Below the pieces are notes generated by a model. The model was not told the DNA's origin. It made no database searches and worked only from the letters and a program-made list of their open reading frames with translations. DNA of 64,000 bases. Source: Actinoplanes campanulatus (lineage in GTDB: Bacteria; Actinomycetota; Actinomycetes; Mycobacteriales; Micromonosporaceae). Each line of letters starts with the position of its first letter. Position 1 is the stretch's first letter. The translations under genes and the position numbers were made by a program. The stretch is taken from positions 144,476-208,475 of the forward strand of contig NZ_BMPW01000019.1 in NCBI RefSeq assembly GCF_014647795.1, given 5' to 3'. Below are positions 54,384 through 63,600 of this stretch, in pieces.

Positions 54384-54572
54384 TCAGGCGACCAGCGCCG
54401 TCACCGCCACCGCGAACACCCACGTCGCCCCGCACGCCGATCCACCGACGAGAACCGCACGAGGCACGCGCCGCTCGTCCAGCCACGACAACCAACCTGC
54501 CGCAGCACCCACCAGCAAACCGAACAGGCCCGCGACCACGATCCACAACGCGGCCAGCGCGTACTCCGGCAC
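54384..54572 (-). CDS. Small two-helix membrane protein
   Basis: A protein of 62 residues from GTG 54572 with CGGAGG upstream. Two hydrophobic helices (ALAALWIVVAGLFGLLVGAAAG and VLVGGSACGATWVFAVAVTAL) are joined by the basic loop DERRVPR. No family known. It shares the hairpin at 54324-54365 with GH3 as a convergent end. Confidence 0.55.
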   Translation of the reverse strand: MPEYALAALWIVVAGLFGLLVGAAAGWLSWLDERRVPRAVLVGGSACGATWVFAVAVTALVA

Positions 54573-54800
54573 CTCAACCTCCGATGACAGGCACCTCGCC
54601 GGCCCGGTACAGCACTGGCCCAGTCGCGAGTAAGCAAACCGTTCCATCCCGCGTCGGCACTGGCCAGGACGCCCGATGACATATCAGCCGCATGCCTCTG
54701 AGGCCGAAGTCGGAGGTCACGGAGCTCTAACAAGAAGGCGCCTTACCCCTCTACCCCCTCCTTTGGTGCGGCAGAAAGGTCATGCGAGACTCGGGAAGCC

Positions 54801-55790
54801 ATGAGCTCCCGGGAAGAGAGCCGACAGGAGAAGCGGGCGCAAGCCCTTGTAAAAAACTCCGCTGCGTACGAGACGGCGCGCACCGAACTCGCCAAGATCT
54901 ACGACGAGGGTCCACGCAACCGGCTCCACTATGCGATCCGCCGTGACCTCGTCCATGCCCGCCACGCTGACTCCGCAGGCTCAGCCCCGTCGTCGCCGGC
55001 CGCCGCGCTCGCCCCGCTCAAGGGATGGGCCCTTCACCTGTACCTGATCGCGATCTTCGATGCGCAATCACGTCGTCCAGCCGGAGTGACCGTTGCGAAC
55101 ACCCGTCCGCTCTGCAGCGTCAACGGCACGGGATCGGGTTGGGCCGACTTGCTGCCCGCCATCGTCGTGAAGAGAGACGGTGCTCCGATCACGAAGAAGG
55201 GCCTCCGCGCCGGCATGAGACGCCAGGCCGTGCACGCGCTGAACCTGCTGGAACGCGAACACCTCGCCGCGATACGCGGCGCTCCGCCTGGTGCCCCCGG
55301 CCGCTACAACCAGGTCCAGTTCCTCGACGAGACCGGCGACGGGCGACGATCGGTATGGTCTCGCCACTACAGCATTCCGCGGATCAGCCCGTTCGAACCG
55401 TCCCACGCGATCGTGCTGCTCCCGAAATCCTTTTTCCTCAACGGTTGGGTCCACGTCCTCACCGCCGCCGAGATCACCACCTACCTGATGATCCTCGACC
55501 TTCAAATCCGCCACCCCGAGGCCGCAAGTACGGGCGTCTTCAAGGTCGCCTCCCAAAGGGTCGATCGGTACGGGATCCGCCGTGACGTGTATGCCACCCA
55601 CCGGCAACTCGCGGGATATGGCCTCATCCGCCGCCTCGACGATCCGAACCGCAGCCCCGACGGCAGAATCCTTCGGCGCTCCAGCCAGCGCTACGTGTCT
55701 CAGCCCTACCGATTCACCGTTCTCCACGACGGCTTCGACCGCCCTGCCCTCACTACCGTCGCCGCTCATTTGCTGTCCCAGCCGGGGTAA
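54801..55790 (+). CDS. Hypothetical protein, replication/winged-helix-like
   Basis: A protein of 329 residues. Charged N terminus, then ALAPLKGWALHLYLIAIFDAQSR. A C-terminal region (TAAEITTYLMILDLQIRH; GIRRDVYATHRQLAGYGLIRRL) has the look of a winged helix. Proteins of this shape occur on actinobacterial plasmids and genomic islands, but I cannot name the family. Confidence 0.55.
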   Translation: MSSREESRQEKRAQALVKNSAAYETARTELAKIYDEGPRNRLHYAIRRDLVHARHADSAGSAPSSPAAALAPLKGWALHLYLIAIFDAQSRRPAGVTVANTRPLCSVNGTGSGWADLLPAIVVKRDGAPITKKGLRAGMRRQAVHALNLLEREHLAAIRGAPPGAPGRYNQVQFLDETGDGRRSVWSRHYSIPRISPFEPSHAIVLLPKSFFLNGWVHVLTAAEITTYLMILDLQIRHPEAASTGVFKVASQRVDRYGIRRDVYATHRQLAGYGLIRRLDDPNRSPDGRILRRSSQRYVSQPYRFTVLHDGFDRPALTTVAAHLLSQPG

Positions 55791-56095
55791 GGCCGCTGCG
55801 GGGACGTGCGGTCACAACTTCCCAGGCGTAGGGGCATCCGGGTACCGTGGCGGCAATCGCGGAAGTCCTCGCCAGGGAGTTCCATCCGCGGAGGGGTGCC
55901 TATCCAGGGCACCCGCGGCTGAGGGGATGTCGCCCCCCGCCACCGCACGGGACCAGCCGTACCGGCGTAGCCGGCTGGGCCAGCGGTGGGAGCTTCGAGA
56001 GAGGTTTCCACCGTGTCTGCTAGGACATGTCGCCACGTCACCGGCCCATGCGCCCACGGCCTGCTGGCCTCTACCCGCGCCTGTGGGAGAACGGC
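55791..56095. other. Intergenic region with hairpin at 55886-55918
   Basis: Contains an interrupted inverted repeat: 55894-55900 pairs with 55908-55914 and 55886-55889 with 55915-55918. This is probably the terminator of the preceding gene. No gene supported otherwise. Confidence 0.4.
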
Positions 56096-56374
56096 ATGAA
56101 GGCCTCCACCGGCGCCGGCCTGGGCCTACCCGCCCTCATCTCGGCCTTCAGCGCACTGGCGTGGACGGGCGTATTCCAATGGAACGCCATGTTCAGCCTC
56201 ATGCTCCTGAGCATTGTGGCCCTGGTCTTGATGAACACCATTCCGCAAGACTCCGCCGACAGGCGGCGACTCTGGGAAGCGGCGCTCAAGCACCTCGCTA
56301 TCCGGAAGATGATCCAAACCGCTCTACCCGACACCGCAGTCGACGGCGGAACCACTTTATCCAAGCCCCAATAG
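56096..56374 (+). CDS. Small membrane protein
   Basis: A protein of 92 residues from ATG 56096 with GGGAG seven bases upstream (an upstream ATG at 56027 lacks one). Two hydrophobic helices (GLPALISAFSALAWTGVF and MFSLMLLSIVALVLM) and a charged tail. Unknown function. Confidence 0.5.
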   Translation: MKASTGAGLGLPALISAFSALAWTGVFQWNAMFSLMLLSIVALVLMNTIPQDSADRRRLWEAALKHLAIRKMIQTALPDTAVDGGTTLSKPQ

Positions 56375-56534
56375 ACAGTTCTCGAACGCGGGAGGCCCCT
56401 CGGCGATCCTTGGGAGCCCTTCCGCGTTGGATCTCTCGTCGGGTGCCCTTGCCCACCCGGCGGTGTCGGTTAGGGCTGTGAGCACGGCTCAACGAAGATC
56501 CGGGCACCCTCATCCCGACCCTGACGAAACCAAG

Positions 56535-57131
56535 ATGTCTCGCCATGTCGAGCGCGTCTCGGACACCCGTCGGCCCCGGCTGCCTACAGTCCTTGAAATG
56601 GCTCTTATCTTGGCAATCCGCGACAAGGCTGGGCAATGGCACGGTGACCCCGATGGCAAAGCTCACGGGGTCAGAAATCCACCCCCGCTGACCTCGCTGG
56701 AGTTCTTCCCCCAGGCCGGTGAACCTGGGCAGAACAGCCCGTTCGCCGGACAAACCCTGCAAGTGCTCGTAGCCAATACCGGCGACGCTGGCTGCCCAGG
56801 CCAGGTTTGCTACCAGGTAGGCAATGGCCGGATGCACTACGCCACCGAAGAGGTCGACCAGCTGCTGTTCGGCGCAGACGTCCACGACGCATGGAACGCG
56901 GGGAGATGGCCGCCAAAACGGCAACGACCCACACTCGCGTCAATCGGCGAAGCGCCAACCCCAGCTGGTCGGTGTAAAGAAAGCGGCACCTCACCCAAGC
57001 AGCCGCACGTCGACCGAACCCGCGACGCAGAGGTGAACGGAATCGCGATCGAGGCCGTGGGTGCTGACAACGACGCGCAGATCAAGACCCGGATGGCAAG
57101 GCAGAGTGCCGCGAATGTCCCTCAGCAATAA
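56535..57131 (+). CDS. Hypothetical protein
   Basis: A protein of 198 residues (starts at 56427, 56535 or 56598 are possible). The stretch HYATEEVDQLLFGADVHDAW looks like a structured protein, but the last 70 residues are low-complexity. The opposite strand also has a long frame (56298-56924), and base composition does not settle which is real. Confidence 0.35.
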   Translation: MSRHVERVSDTRRPRLPTVLEMALILAIRDKAGQWHGDPDGKAHGVRNPPPLTSLEFFPQAGEPGQNSPFAGQTLQVLVANTGDAGCPGQVCYQVGNGRMHYATEEVDQLLFGADVHDAWNAGRWPPKRQRPTLASIGEAPTPAGRCKESGTSPKQPHVDRTRDAEVNGIAIEAVGADNDAQIKTRMARQSAANVPQQ

Positions 57132-57139
57132 CGCCGTGG

Positions 57140-57592
57140 CTATCGCAGCAGCTGCTCGCGGCTCGCCGGCGCGTGTTGCTTCACCGAGATTAGGAAAGGC
57201 GCACTGGCGTCGTCCTCATCCGGCAGATCGTCACCAGCGGTCTCCTCGGCGTGTTCCCGGTAGACCAGAAGACAGGAAATCAGCCCACTCAGGATGTGCT
57301 CCAGCAAGTCCCGACTCGGCCGCACCAGATCAAGCAGCGTCAGTCGGCCCAGCAACGCCACCAGCATGTCCTCACGGTTCTCCGCTGGCAGCTCGCGCAC
57401 ACTCGCGCGGGCAGCATCCACTAGGCCGGTCAGGCCCACTGGATCCGGTGTCAAGCCCTCGCGAACCCCAGTCGCTTCGCTCAGCATCTCGACCACGACC
57501 TTGCGCGGCGTCAGTTCCGCCTCAACGCCTTTGACGGCAAACGTTGGCACCTCAACCGAAGCCGACTCGATGTCATCGGCGTACGCGAACAC
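57140..57592 (-). CDS. Hypothetical protein
   Basis: A protein of 150 residues from GTG 57592. Acidic, mostly helical (RKVVVEMLSEATGV, DLLEHILSGLISCLLVYREHAEE). Separated from lsr2 by a strong terminator, so independently transcribed. No family recognised. Confidence 0.6.
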   Translation of the reverse strand: MFAYADDIESASVEVPTFAVKGVEAELTPRKVVVEMLSEATGVREGLTPDPVGLTGLVDAARASVRELPAENREDMLVALLGRLTLLDLVRPSRDLLEHILSGLISCLLVYREHAEETAGDDLPDEDDASAPFLISVKQHAPASREQLLR

Positions 57593-57720
57593 CGCCGCAC
57601 GGTCCAGACCGGCGACCTCGGCTCACCGAAGGCGGTACCCGACCGGTGGACGTCATTTAGATGAGCCGGAACTGCCGAACCCGCTATGCCGGCAACACCA
57701 TCGAACGCCCTACCGTAGAC

Positions 57721-57770
57721 AGCGACGCCGCTGCGGATCCTTCCCCCGTGGGATCCGCAGCAGCGTCGCT
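57721..57770 (-). terminator. Strong terminator downstream of lsr2
   Basis: A 20-bp stem with one mismatch (57721-57740 with 57751-57770) and a 10-base loop, just past the lsr2 stop. Confidence 0.85.
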
Positions 57771-57788
57771 ATGCCGAATAGCCCGCGA

Positions 57789-58136
57789 TCAGCGCGACTG
57801 ATACGCCTGCACAACCTCAGTCGGGATGCGGCCACGCGAAGAAATGTTGTGACCGTTGCTCGCCGCCCACTCCCGGATCGCCTTGTTCTCGTCACGACCC
57901 GACCGCCTCACAGGCGCCTCCATCCTCGCCGGACTCCGGCGCCCCGAACCGCCACCCACACGGCCATGGCGAGTGCCCGCAGCGATGTACGGCTCCAACG
58001 CCTTACGCAGCTTGCCGATATTCAGATCAGACAGGTCGATCGTGTAGCTGATCCCGTCCAACGCGAACTCGACGGTCCGGTCCGCTGCCTCGCCGTTCAG
58101 GTCATCCGTGAGTACGGTGATGATCTGCTTCGCCAT
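57789..58136 (-). CDS. lsr2: Lsr2 nucleoid-associated xenogeneic silencer
   Basis: A protein of 115 residues. N-terminal dimerisation domain with ITVLTDDLNGEAADRTVEFALDGISYTIDLS. The C-terminal DNA-binding domain is IREWAASNGHNISSRGRIPTEVVQAY, where the SRGRIP loop is the AT-hook-like RGR that enters the minor groove. GGAG lies seven bases before the ATG. Lsr2 binds AT-rich, horizontally acquired DNA and silences it. Actinobacteria often have a main copy and an island copy. Its place beside a defence system suggests an island copy. Confidence 0.96.
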   Translation of the reverse strand: MAKQIITVLTDDLNGEAADRTVEFALDGISYTIDLSDLNIGKLRKALEPYIAAGTRHGRVGGGSGRRSPARMEAPVRRSGRDENKAIREWAASNGHNISSRGRIPTEVVQAYQSR

Positions 58137-58506
58137 AATTCAACTCCAAACGCGCCGACCAATATCATCAACAATAGCGGTGCAAAAAGATCCCAGCCGC
58201 CCCGGACGGCGTTCCATGAATCACATTCCGCAAAGCGGAAGTGATTATTACCCGCTCCTCGCAGCAATTTGCAGCATAAAGTTCCACGGCAAGGCAAGGC
58301 GGAAACGGTTCGCGAACGCAGCCTCAGCGGACGAGCCCCACCCACACGCGCGCCCCCCGCAGCGCTGCACTAACCGAGCCAAGACGAAGAGCCGACCGGC
58401 CTCACAACCTACCTGGCATTAACGCACTCGCTGCCGGACAAGTCTGCTCACGGCCTGCACGGCCCTCACCACGACCACACGAAGAACCGAACCTTCCCGC
58501 CCATAT
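58137..58506. promoter_or_regulatory. AT-rich lsr2 upstream region
   Basis: Upstream of lsr2 the sequence is markedly AT-richer (58137-58300), as usual for an lsr2 promoter that the protein itself may bind. No gene supported. Confidence 0.4.
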
Positions 58507-58549
58507 CAGCTGCATAGGCCCGGATCAGGTATCCAGGCCTATGCAGCTG
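58507..58549 (-). terminator. Terminator of the zinc-ribbon membrane protein gene
   Basis: A perfect 14-bp stem (58507-58520 with 58536-58549), with a further inner GGAT/ATCC pairing, touching the stop codon of the leftward gene. Confidence 0.8.
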
Positions 58550-59116
58550 TCAACCCGTACGAGCACCCCGCTCCGCCGCCGGGCCCCAGGACAGTTCCGA
58601 TGCCAACCGAAACAACGCCGCCGCTAACCCACGAGCGGGCAGCAGCCGCGATACTGCCGGATCAATCACCGACACCATCCCGCACCGGCCGCAGTACCAG
58701 CACCGCTGCCACAACCATCGCGCCCGGCCGACATCGCGCTGCGTCACCGAACTACTGACCCGACGTGCTCGCAACACAGCGACACACCAGGCCGCCGCCA
58801 CCCCGAGCAGCACAAGAAATAGCCCCACACCCCAGTTGCCCTCAGTCGACAACACCGAATCCACGGCAACCACTGCGCACACGCCCACCCCGACGAGCAG
58901 GACAGCCGGAACCGCCACCGACTTCGGGCGCCGCGGCGCCGCCAACATCCGCGCCCGCCCACTCACCCGCACCGTCCGCGCGCTCACCGGCAACACCGCA
59001 CCACTGGCATAGCCAACAGCCAGACCATCCACCCGCACGATCTCCCGCTCATCGCGACAGATCACCGCCACCCGCTTCACGCCGTTGACGGCCCCGCATC
59101 CCATGCACCTGATCAT
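58550..59116 (-). CDS. Membrane protein with two zinc-ribbon-like Cys pairs
   Basis: A protein of 188 residues. It begins IRCMGCGAVN (CxxC), has two transmembrane helices in the middle (AVPAVLLVGVGVCAVVAV; WGVGLFLVLLGVAAAWCVAVL) and then CWYCGRCG, so one zinc ribbon may form from both ends. It resembles unnamed actinobacterial membrane proteins near mobile or defence genes. Unknown function. Confidence 0.6.
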   Translation of the reverse strand: MIRCMGCGAVNGVKRVAVICRDEREIVRVDGLAVGYASGAVLPVSARTVRVSGRARMLAAPRRPKSVAVPAVLLVGVGVCAVVAVDSVLSTEGNWGVGLFLVLLGVAAAWCVAVLRARRVSSSVTQRDVGRARWLWQRCWYCGRCGMVSVIDPAVSRLLPARGLAAALFRLASELSWGPAAERGARTG

Positions 59117-59491
59117 CGATTTTGAACCCTCCGCCCGACTCCATCACAACCGGCCGCGGCTGACCGGACGGCTGCGCCGGTGCGGACCGCGCCGGTGCAA
59201 CTGCGGGCGTTGCGACGCATGATCTATTCTTATCAATCGTCGATGCCATCTGTTGGCAGGCAAGGTCGGCCGCTGCTATGCCGCGATCTTCAGGCCAGCG
59301 ATGAACGGGCCACCTCGCCCAGCGGACACGCCGCCAGCAGAAGCTCCGGCTCCTTCACCGTCAGTGTGGGCTTGGCCGAGCTGATGACGAGCACCATCGG
59401 CTCACTGATGTAGGTGCCCGGGGTGCCGGCTCCGCAAGTCCCGGACCGCCGTCCGGATGCTGCGCCTCGGACATAGGCCCATGAATTCTAG
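59117..59491. other. Intergenic region after the Wadjet genes
   Basis: 375 bases. The left part (59215-59250) is AT-rich and likely holds the promoter of the membrane protein gene. A 35-codon leftward frame (59290-59397, starting MVLVISSAKPTLTVKEPE) has gene-like codon use and follows jetD on the same strand. Its start site is weak and the opposite strand is open too, so it stays unproven. Confidence 0.4.
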
Positions 59492-60643
59492 CTATGGCCT
59501 TTCTCGAAGTGGGTCGCTGGAGTCCACACCGAGCAGAGCATCGAGAATGCGGTGATCCTCCTGGTAGATCAAAGACTCGGGAGCGGAGCTGCTCTCCGGC
59601 AGAGAGTCCACGATCAGTGGTTCTGCGTCGTAGAGGTTGTGGACGGCCCGGGCGATCAGCCTGCCGGAGGAGTCCTCGTCACCGCTGTAGACGATGGGAA
59701 CCCCGTCATCGACCAGCCTCTGGAGAAAGCAGTGGTCGACGGCTGACAGCGTGCCGGACGTGCAGGCCAACGGGCCGCGGTAGCGGCGGATCAGAGCTTC
59801 CTCCAGAACGGATGGGTTCTCGACCACGCGGACCGGTTCGGCAGCGGAGAAGGTCGGTGGGTTCATCGTCAGATCGTGAAGGCTGAGATGCAGGGGCCGA
59901 GCTGCTGCCCGTGCTTGGCGCACGACATCGTCGATCTGGCTGTGCCCGACAGCATCGATGTTGAGCACGATCGCGGTGCTGCTGATGCGGTCAGGGACGA
60001 TGCCGCAGCGAGTCAGCAGGTGAAAGCGTTCGAGCGGGGTTCTGGCGGCTGTGGGCTTCTCGCCGAGGAGTTCGGCGGCAAGCAGGACGAGCTTGGAGCC
60101 GTTGCCCGGGTGATTGAAGTCGAAGTAGTGGGGATCCCTGGCGCAGTGATAGGCGAGTCTCGGCAGGGGAGCGGGCCGCCGTAAAGGAAGCACGTTGTGA
60201 GCGCGAGCAAGCGCGTCGATCAGTCGGCCGCGCTGTTCGAGGGTGGTGTCGGTCAGCCCGCCGAGCCTCAGGTGTTGCACCAAGGCGGGAGTCTTGGGTA
60301 GACGGAGTTCGGCAGAGGTCCAGAAATCATCCCTCATTGTCTGTAGGCGACGTCTCGGCTGGAGGACATCGGGCAGCCCGACAGTGCTGCGCAGGACGGT
60401 GAGGAGATCCGTGTCAGGGCCTAACGCTGCTGAGAGCTTGTCGAGGGGAATCCTCACCCAGCCGTTGCTCGCGGAGAGCCTGGCGGCCCGGCTCTGGGCG
60501 AACCAGCCGTTCAGCCGGGCAAGTCCAGCGGTGCTGAGCTCGACTCTGACAGTGCGGATCTTCGTAAGGTCACCGGTGAAGATCAGCCTGTTTTTGATCG
60601 CCTGCCACAGGGGCAAGAGCTGAGGGTCGTTCAGGTCGCTCAT
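59492..60643 (-). CDS. jetD: JetD-like protein (DUF2399/DUF3323, TIGR02679 family)
   Basis: A protein of 383 residues. The C-terminal half is a Toprim-type nuclease domain like topoisomerase VI A: VVENPSVLEEALIR (conserved Glu), then CTSGTLSAVDHCFL and VPIVYSGDEDSSG, with the DxD metal pair (about residues 335-340). In type II-like Wadjet systems this subunit cleaves plasmid DNA that the SMC complex has extruded and recognised as small and circular. The ATG overlaps the stop of jetC, so they are one operon. Intact. Confidence 0.9.
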   Translation of the reverse strand: MSDLNDPQLLPLWQAIKNRLIFTGDLTKIRTVRVELSTAGLARLNGWFAQSRAARLSASNGWVRIPLDKLSAALGPDTDLLTVLRSTVGLPDVLQPRRRLQTMRDDFWTSAELRLPKTPALVQHLRLGGLTDTTLEQRGRLIDALARAHNVLPLRRPAPLPRLAYHCARDPHYFDFNHPGNGSKLVLLAAELLGEKPTAARTPLERFHLLTRCGIVPDRISSTAIVLNIDAVGHSQIDDVVRQARAAARPLHLSLHDLTMNPPTFSAAEPVRVVENPSVLEEALIRRYRGPLACTSGTLSAVDHCFLQRLVDDGVPIVYSGDEDSSGRLIARAVHNLYDAEPLIVDSLPESSSAPESLIYQEDHRILDALLGVDSSDPLRERP

Positions 60644-63600
60644 GCGGTGGCGTTGCCTTCGTCGCCGTCGTGGGCTGCTGGCGCAGCGATGCGCACAGCC
60701 TGGGGTAACCCCATCCCGTCCCAGATGTACGGGATGGTGAGCCGTGAGCCGCCCGCGCTCTTGATGATCTTGTGGATGGCGGTCGACCGTACCTCGGGTA
60801 CCAGGAGTTTGTTCATGCTGGGCAGTGTGGAGATGACGTCGAAGTCCCAGTCGCGAAGAAGGTGAAGTAGCGTGCGCAGGTTGGTTTTGTCCAACGCTGC
60901 GTCGAGTTCGTCGATATAGGCGATGCGAGGGCCACTGTGGCCGGGAGTCGCGTAGAAGGAGCGGATGGCGGCGAGTAGCGGCAGCATGCTGGCGAGGCGT
61001 TTCTCGCCGGTGGACAAGGTGTCGAGCGGGTTTTTGCGGCTGGTGATTTCTTTGAATACCTCTCCGGGGTGAGCGTCGTCGGAGAAGGCCTTGTGGGTGA
61101 CCTCAATTTTCCAGGCGAACCAGTTGCGGTAGTCGAAGACGCGGGCTATCCGCTCGGCGGTTGTCTCATTGCCGGATTCGGTCCTCAGAAGCGTCGCGAA
61201 GAAGTCGTACATGTCGTCGTAGTTGCCGTCGCCGTTAGGCTTTTGGATGTGTTTCAGCGCTTCGGCGGCCTCGTTATCGTCGGTCCGAGGGGCCCATGCG
61301 ATGCGGACGCCGACATTCTCGACGCCGGTTCGCACGCCTTTGAGTGTGTCGGAGATCCCGTCAACGATGTCGTGAGCGAGCTGGATTCGGGTGAGGATCT
61401 GACCGCGGAGTTGCACGAGCAACGACTCCTTGATTTCCTTGCGTAATTGCTCGTCATAATCGTTTTGCAGACGTTCGAGCCGGCCGCTGATGTCGCTAAC
61501 AGCCTGCCTGAGCGACATGCCATTGCCGGTTTCTGCGGCGTTGGCACTGTCGGCGAGAACGATCCGTCGCAGGCCCCCGGTGCCGAATTCTTGGTCGATG
61601 ATGTGACGGCCCATACGCAGGAAGACATCGGCTACGCGACGCAGTTCGGTGTTGAGGAGGTATCCCTCACGCTTGAGCTGGTCGCGAGCGTGCTCGGCAT
61701 TGGTGTGCCGCGTCAATCGCTGAGCGAGCTCGATACTCTGCTGAAAGTCTGCTGGACGCCGGTAGCTGTCGCCGTCGGTGATGTCGGCGATCATATCGTG
61801 ATCAAACAGCTCGTTGAGTTGTTCGTCGGCGATGCGCCGCCTCTCGTGGACTGCGTCGAGATCGGCCGCTACCCTCTTTGCTTGTTCTTCGAGGCGGACC
61901 AGTAAAATCTCCGCCGCACGGCTCAGCTCCCGGTGATGATTGGATTGTCTCCCGAGCTCCTCCTGGGTCAATGTGTTGACGCGGAGCTCTTCGACCAGAT
62001 CTAGATACGGCTGTTCGTACAGCCGGGTTTCCTCATCGAGCTTGTACTGCTGCTCGTCGGCGGACTCCCGCTTGTCTTTGGCTTCAGCCTCGGCACGTTC
62101 GGCTTGAGTAAGGGCTTCGGCCGCCACTCGGGCGGCCTTCTGGGCAAGACCACGTTCCATTTGCAGCCGATCGCTGCTGCTGCTCCACGCAGCGCAGGAG
62201 GCGGCCAGCCGCCGAACATCTGCCTCGAACTCGTCGAGCGCACCACGTTCGACAGGCAGCTGGCGACCGTCCTGCGTGGTAGCCACCCGCCTGCGCTCGG
62301 CGCGGGCGAGGTCGGTCGCAGCGCGGGCTTGTTCAAAGTCGCCGCGGGCTCGCCCCTCGGCTGCCTCGGCTTGGTCCTTGTCGGCTTCGGACGCGGCGAG
62401 CGCCTCCAGGCAGGCCTCCAGGTCGGTGAAATGAGTCAGTGCCGCTCGGCTGGTACGGACCTGCCTGTCGCGCTGCGCCGCCTGTGTCAGGGCGAGCTGC
62501 ATGGCGTCAGCGTCCGTGTCGAGCGCCGCTTTCTCACCGGCCCTGGCCGTGCGACTGGTCATCGCGGCGACGAGAAGTTGGGCCAGGGTTCGGCTCTCGT
62601 GCAGCTGCCGGATCGCTGTCGCGGATGCGTGTGTGGCCGCTTCGACGGCGGCGGTGTCGACCGCAACGCGGGCGTTTGCACACGAGCCGGCCGCTGTCTG
62701 CCAGGCGTCCTCGGCTTTTGTGGCGCTGATGCCGGCCCGGGTCGTGGCCTCAAGGTTGGCCGCCTGGGCCGCGACGAGAAGTTGGGCCAGGGTCCGGCTC
62801 TCGTGCAGTCGCCGGATCGCTGTCGCGGATGCGTGTGTGGCCGCTTCGACGGCGGCGGTGTCGACCGCAACGCGGGCGTTTGCACACGAGCCGGCCGCTG
62901 TCTGCCAGGCGTCCTCGGCTTTTGTGGCGCTGATGCCGGCCCGGGTCGTGGCCTCAAGGTTGGCCGCCTGGGCCGCGACCACGGCTGCGTTGGCCCTGAC
63001 CAGCAGGTCGCGTTCGCGTTGCAAGCTATCGAAGTTCGGCAGATGCGCCTCCTGGCCAAGAACGGTGAGAAGCTCTCGCAGCTCGACGGCCTTGTCCTCT
63101 GCTGCCCGCACCCGCGGCTCCAGCTCGGCAAGCTCCGCGCGCAGCCGTTCCAATTCCCGGCGCTGTCGCTCGGCCCGTGCGGCTGCACCGATGTATTGGG
63201 GCTGCCACCCCGGTGGCGCCGCCGCCGTCAGCCATGGCGTATGCCACTGGTCTGCCGCCAAGACGGTGCCGTCGACCGAAGGAGCGCTCAACGGGATACC
63301 ACGCAGAATCCGCTCGACGTGCTCGGCGCTGACATCGGTACTCGGGTGCGCCACAAGAACATCAGCGAGGCTGGGCCCGTTCACCGCCGCCGCTGGTCGA
63401 AGCAAAGTGTCACCCGGCCCAGCGTCCAGGCAGTGAGGATCGACCCATGCGTCCAGGAGCCCGCCAACAAGCAAGGCACCTTCGATCGCAGCCTGCCGGT
63501 CCTCGGTGACTGATGGCACGAAATCAACGAGATCCCAGAACGCCGCGCCTCGTTTGCCGGCTCGGTCGGGCCGCCAACCCGGTGCGGGCGGCGCCGCCTG

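Noticed and set aside
56298-56924. Leftward 208-codon frame
   Set aside because: It overlaps the small membrane protein end and the rightward hypothetical gene; serine/arginine-rich without structure. The strand is uncertain, so this is a weak rejection.
59180-59413. 77-codon rightward frame downstream of the zinc-ribbon gene promoter
   Set aside because: Runs through the likely promoter of the opposite gene and has no start signal or domain.
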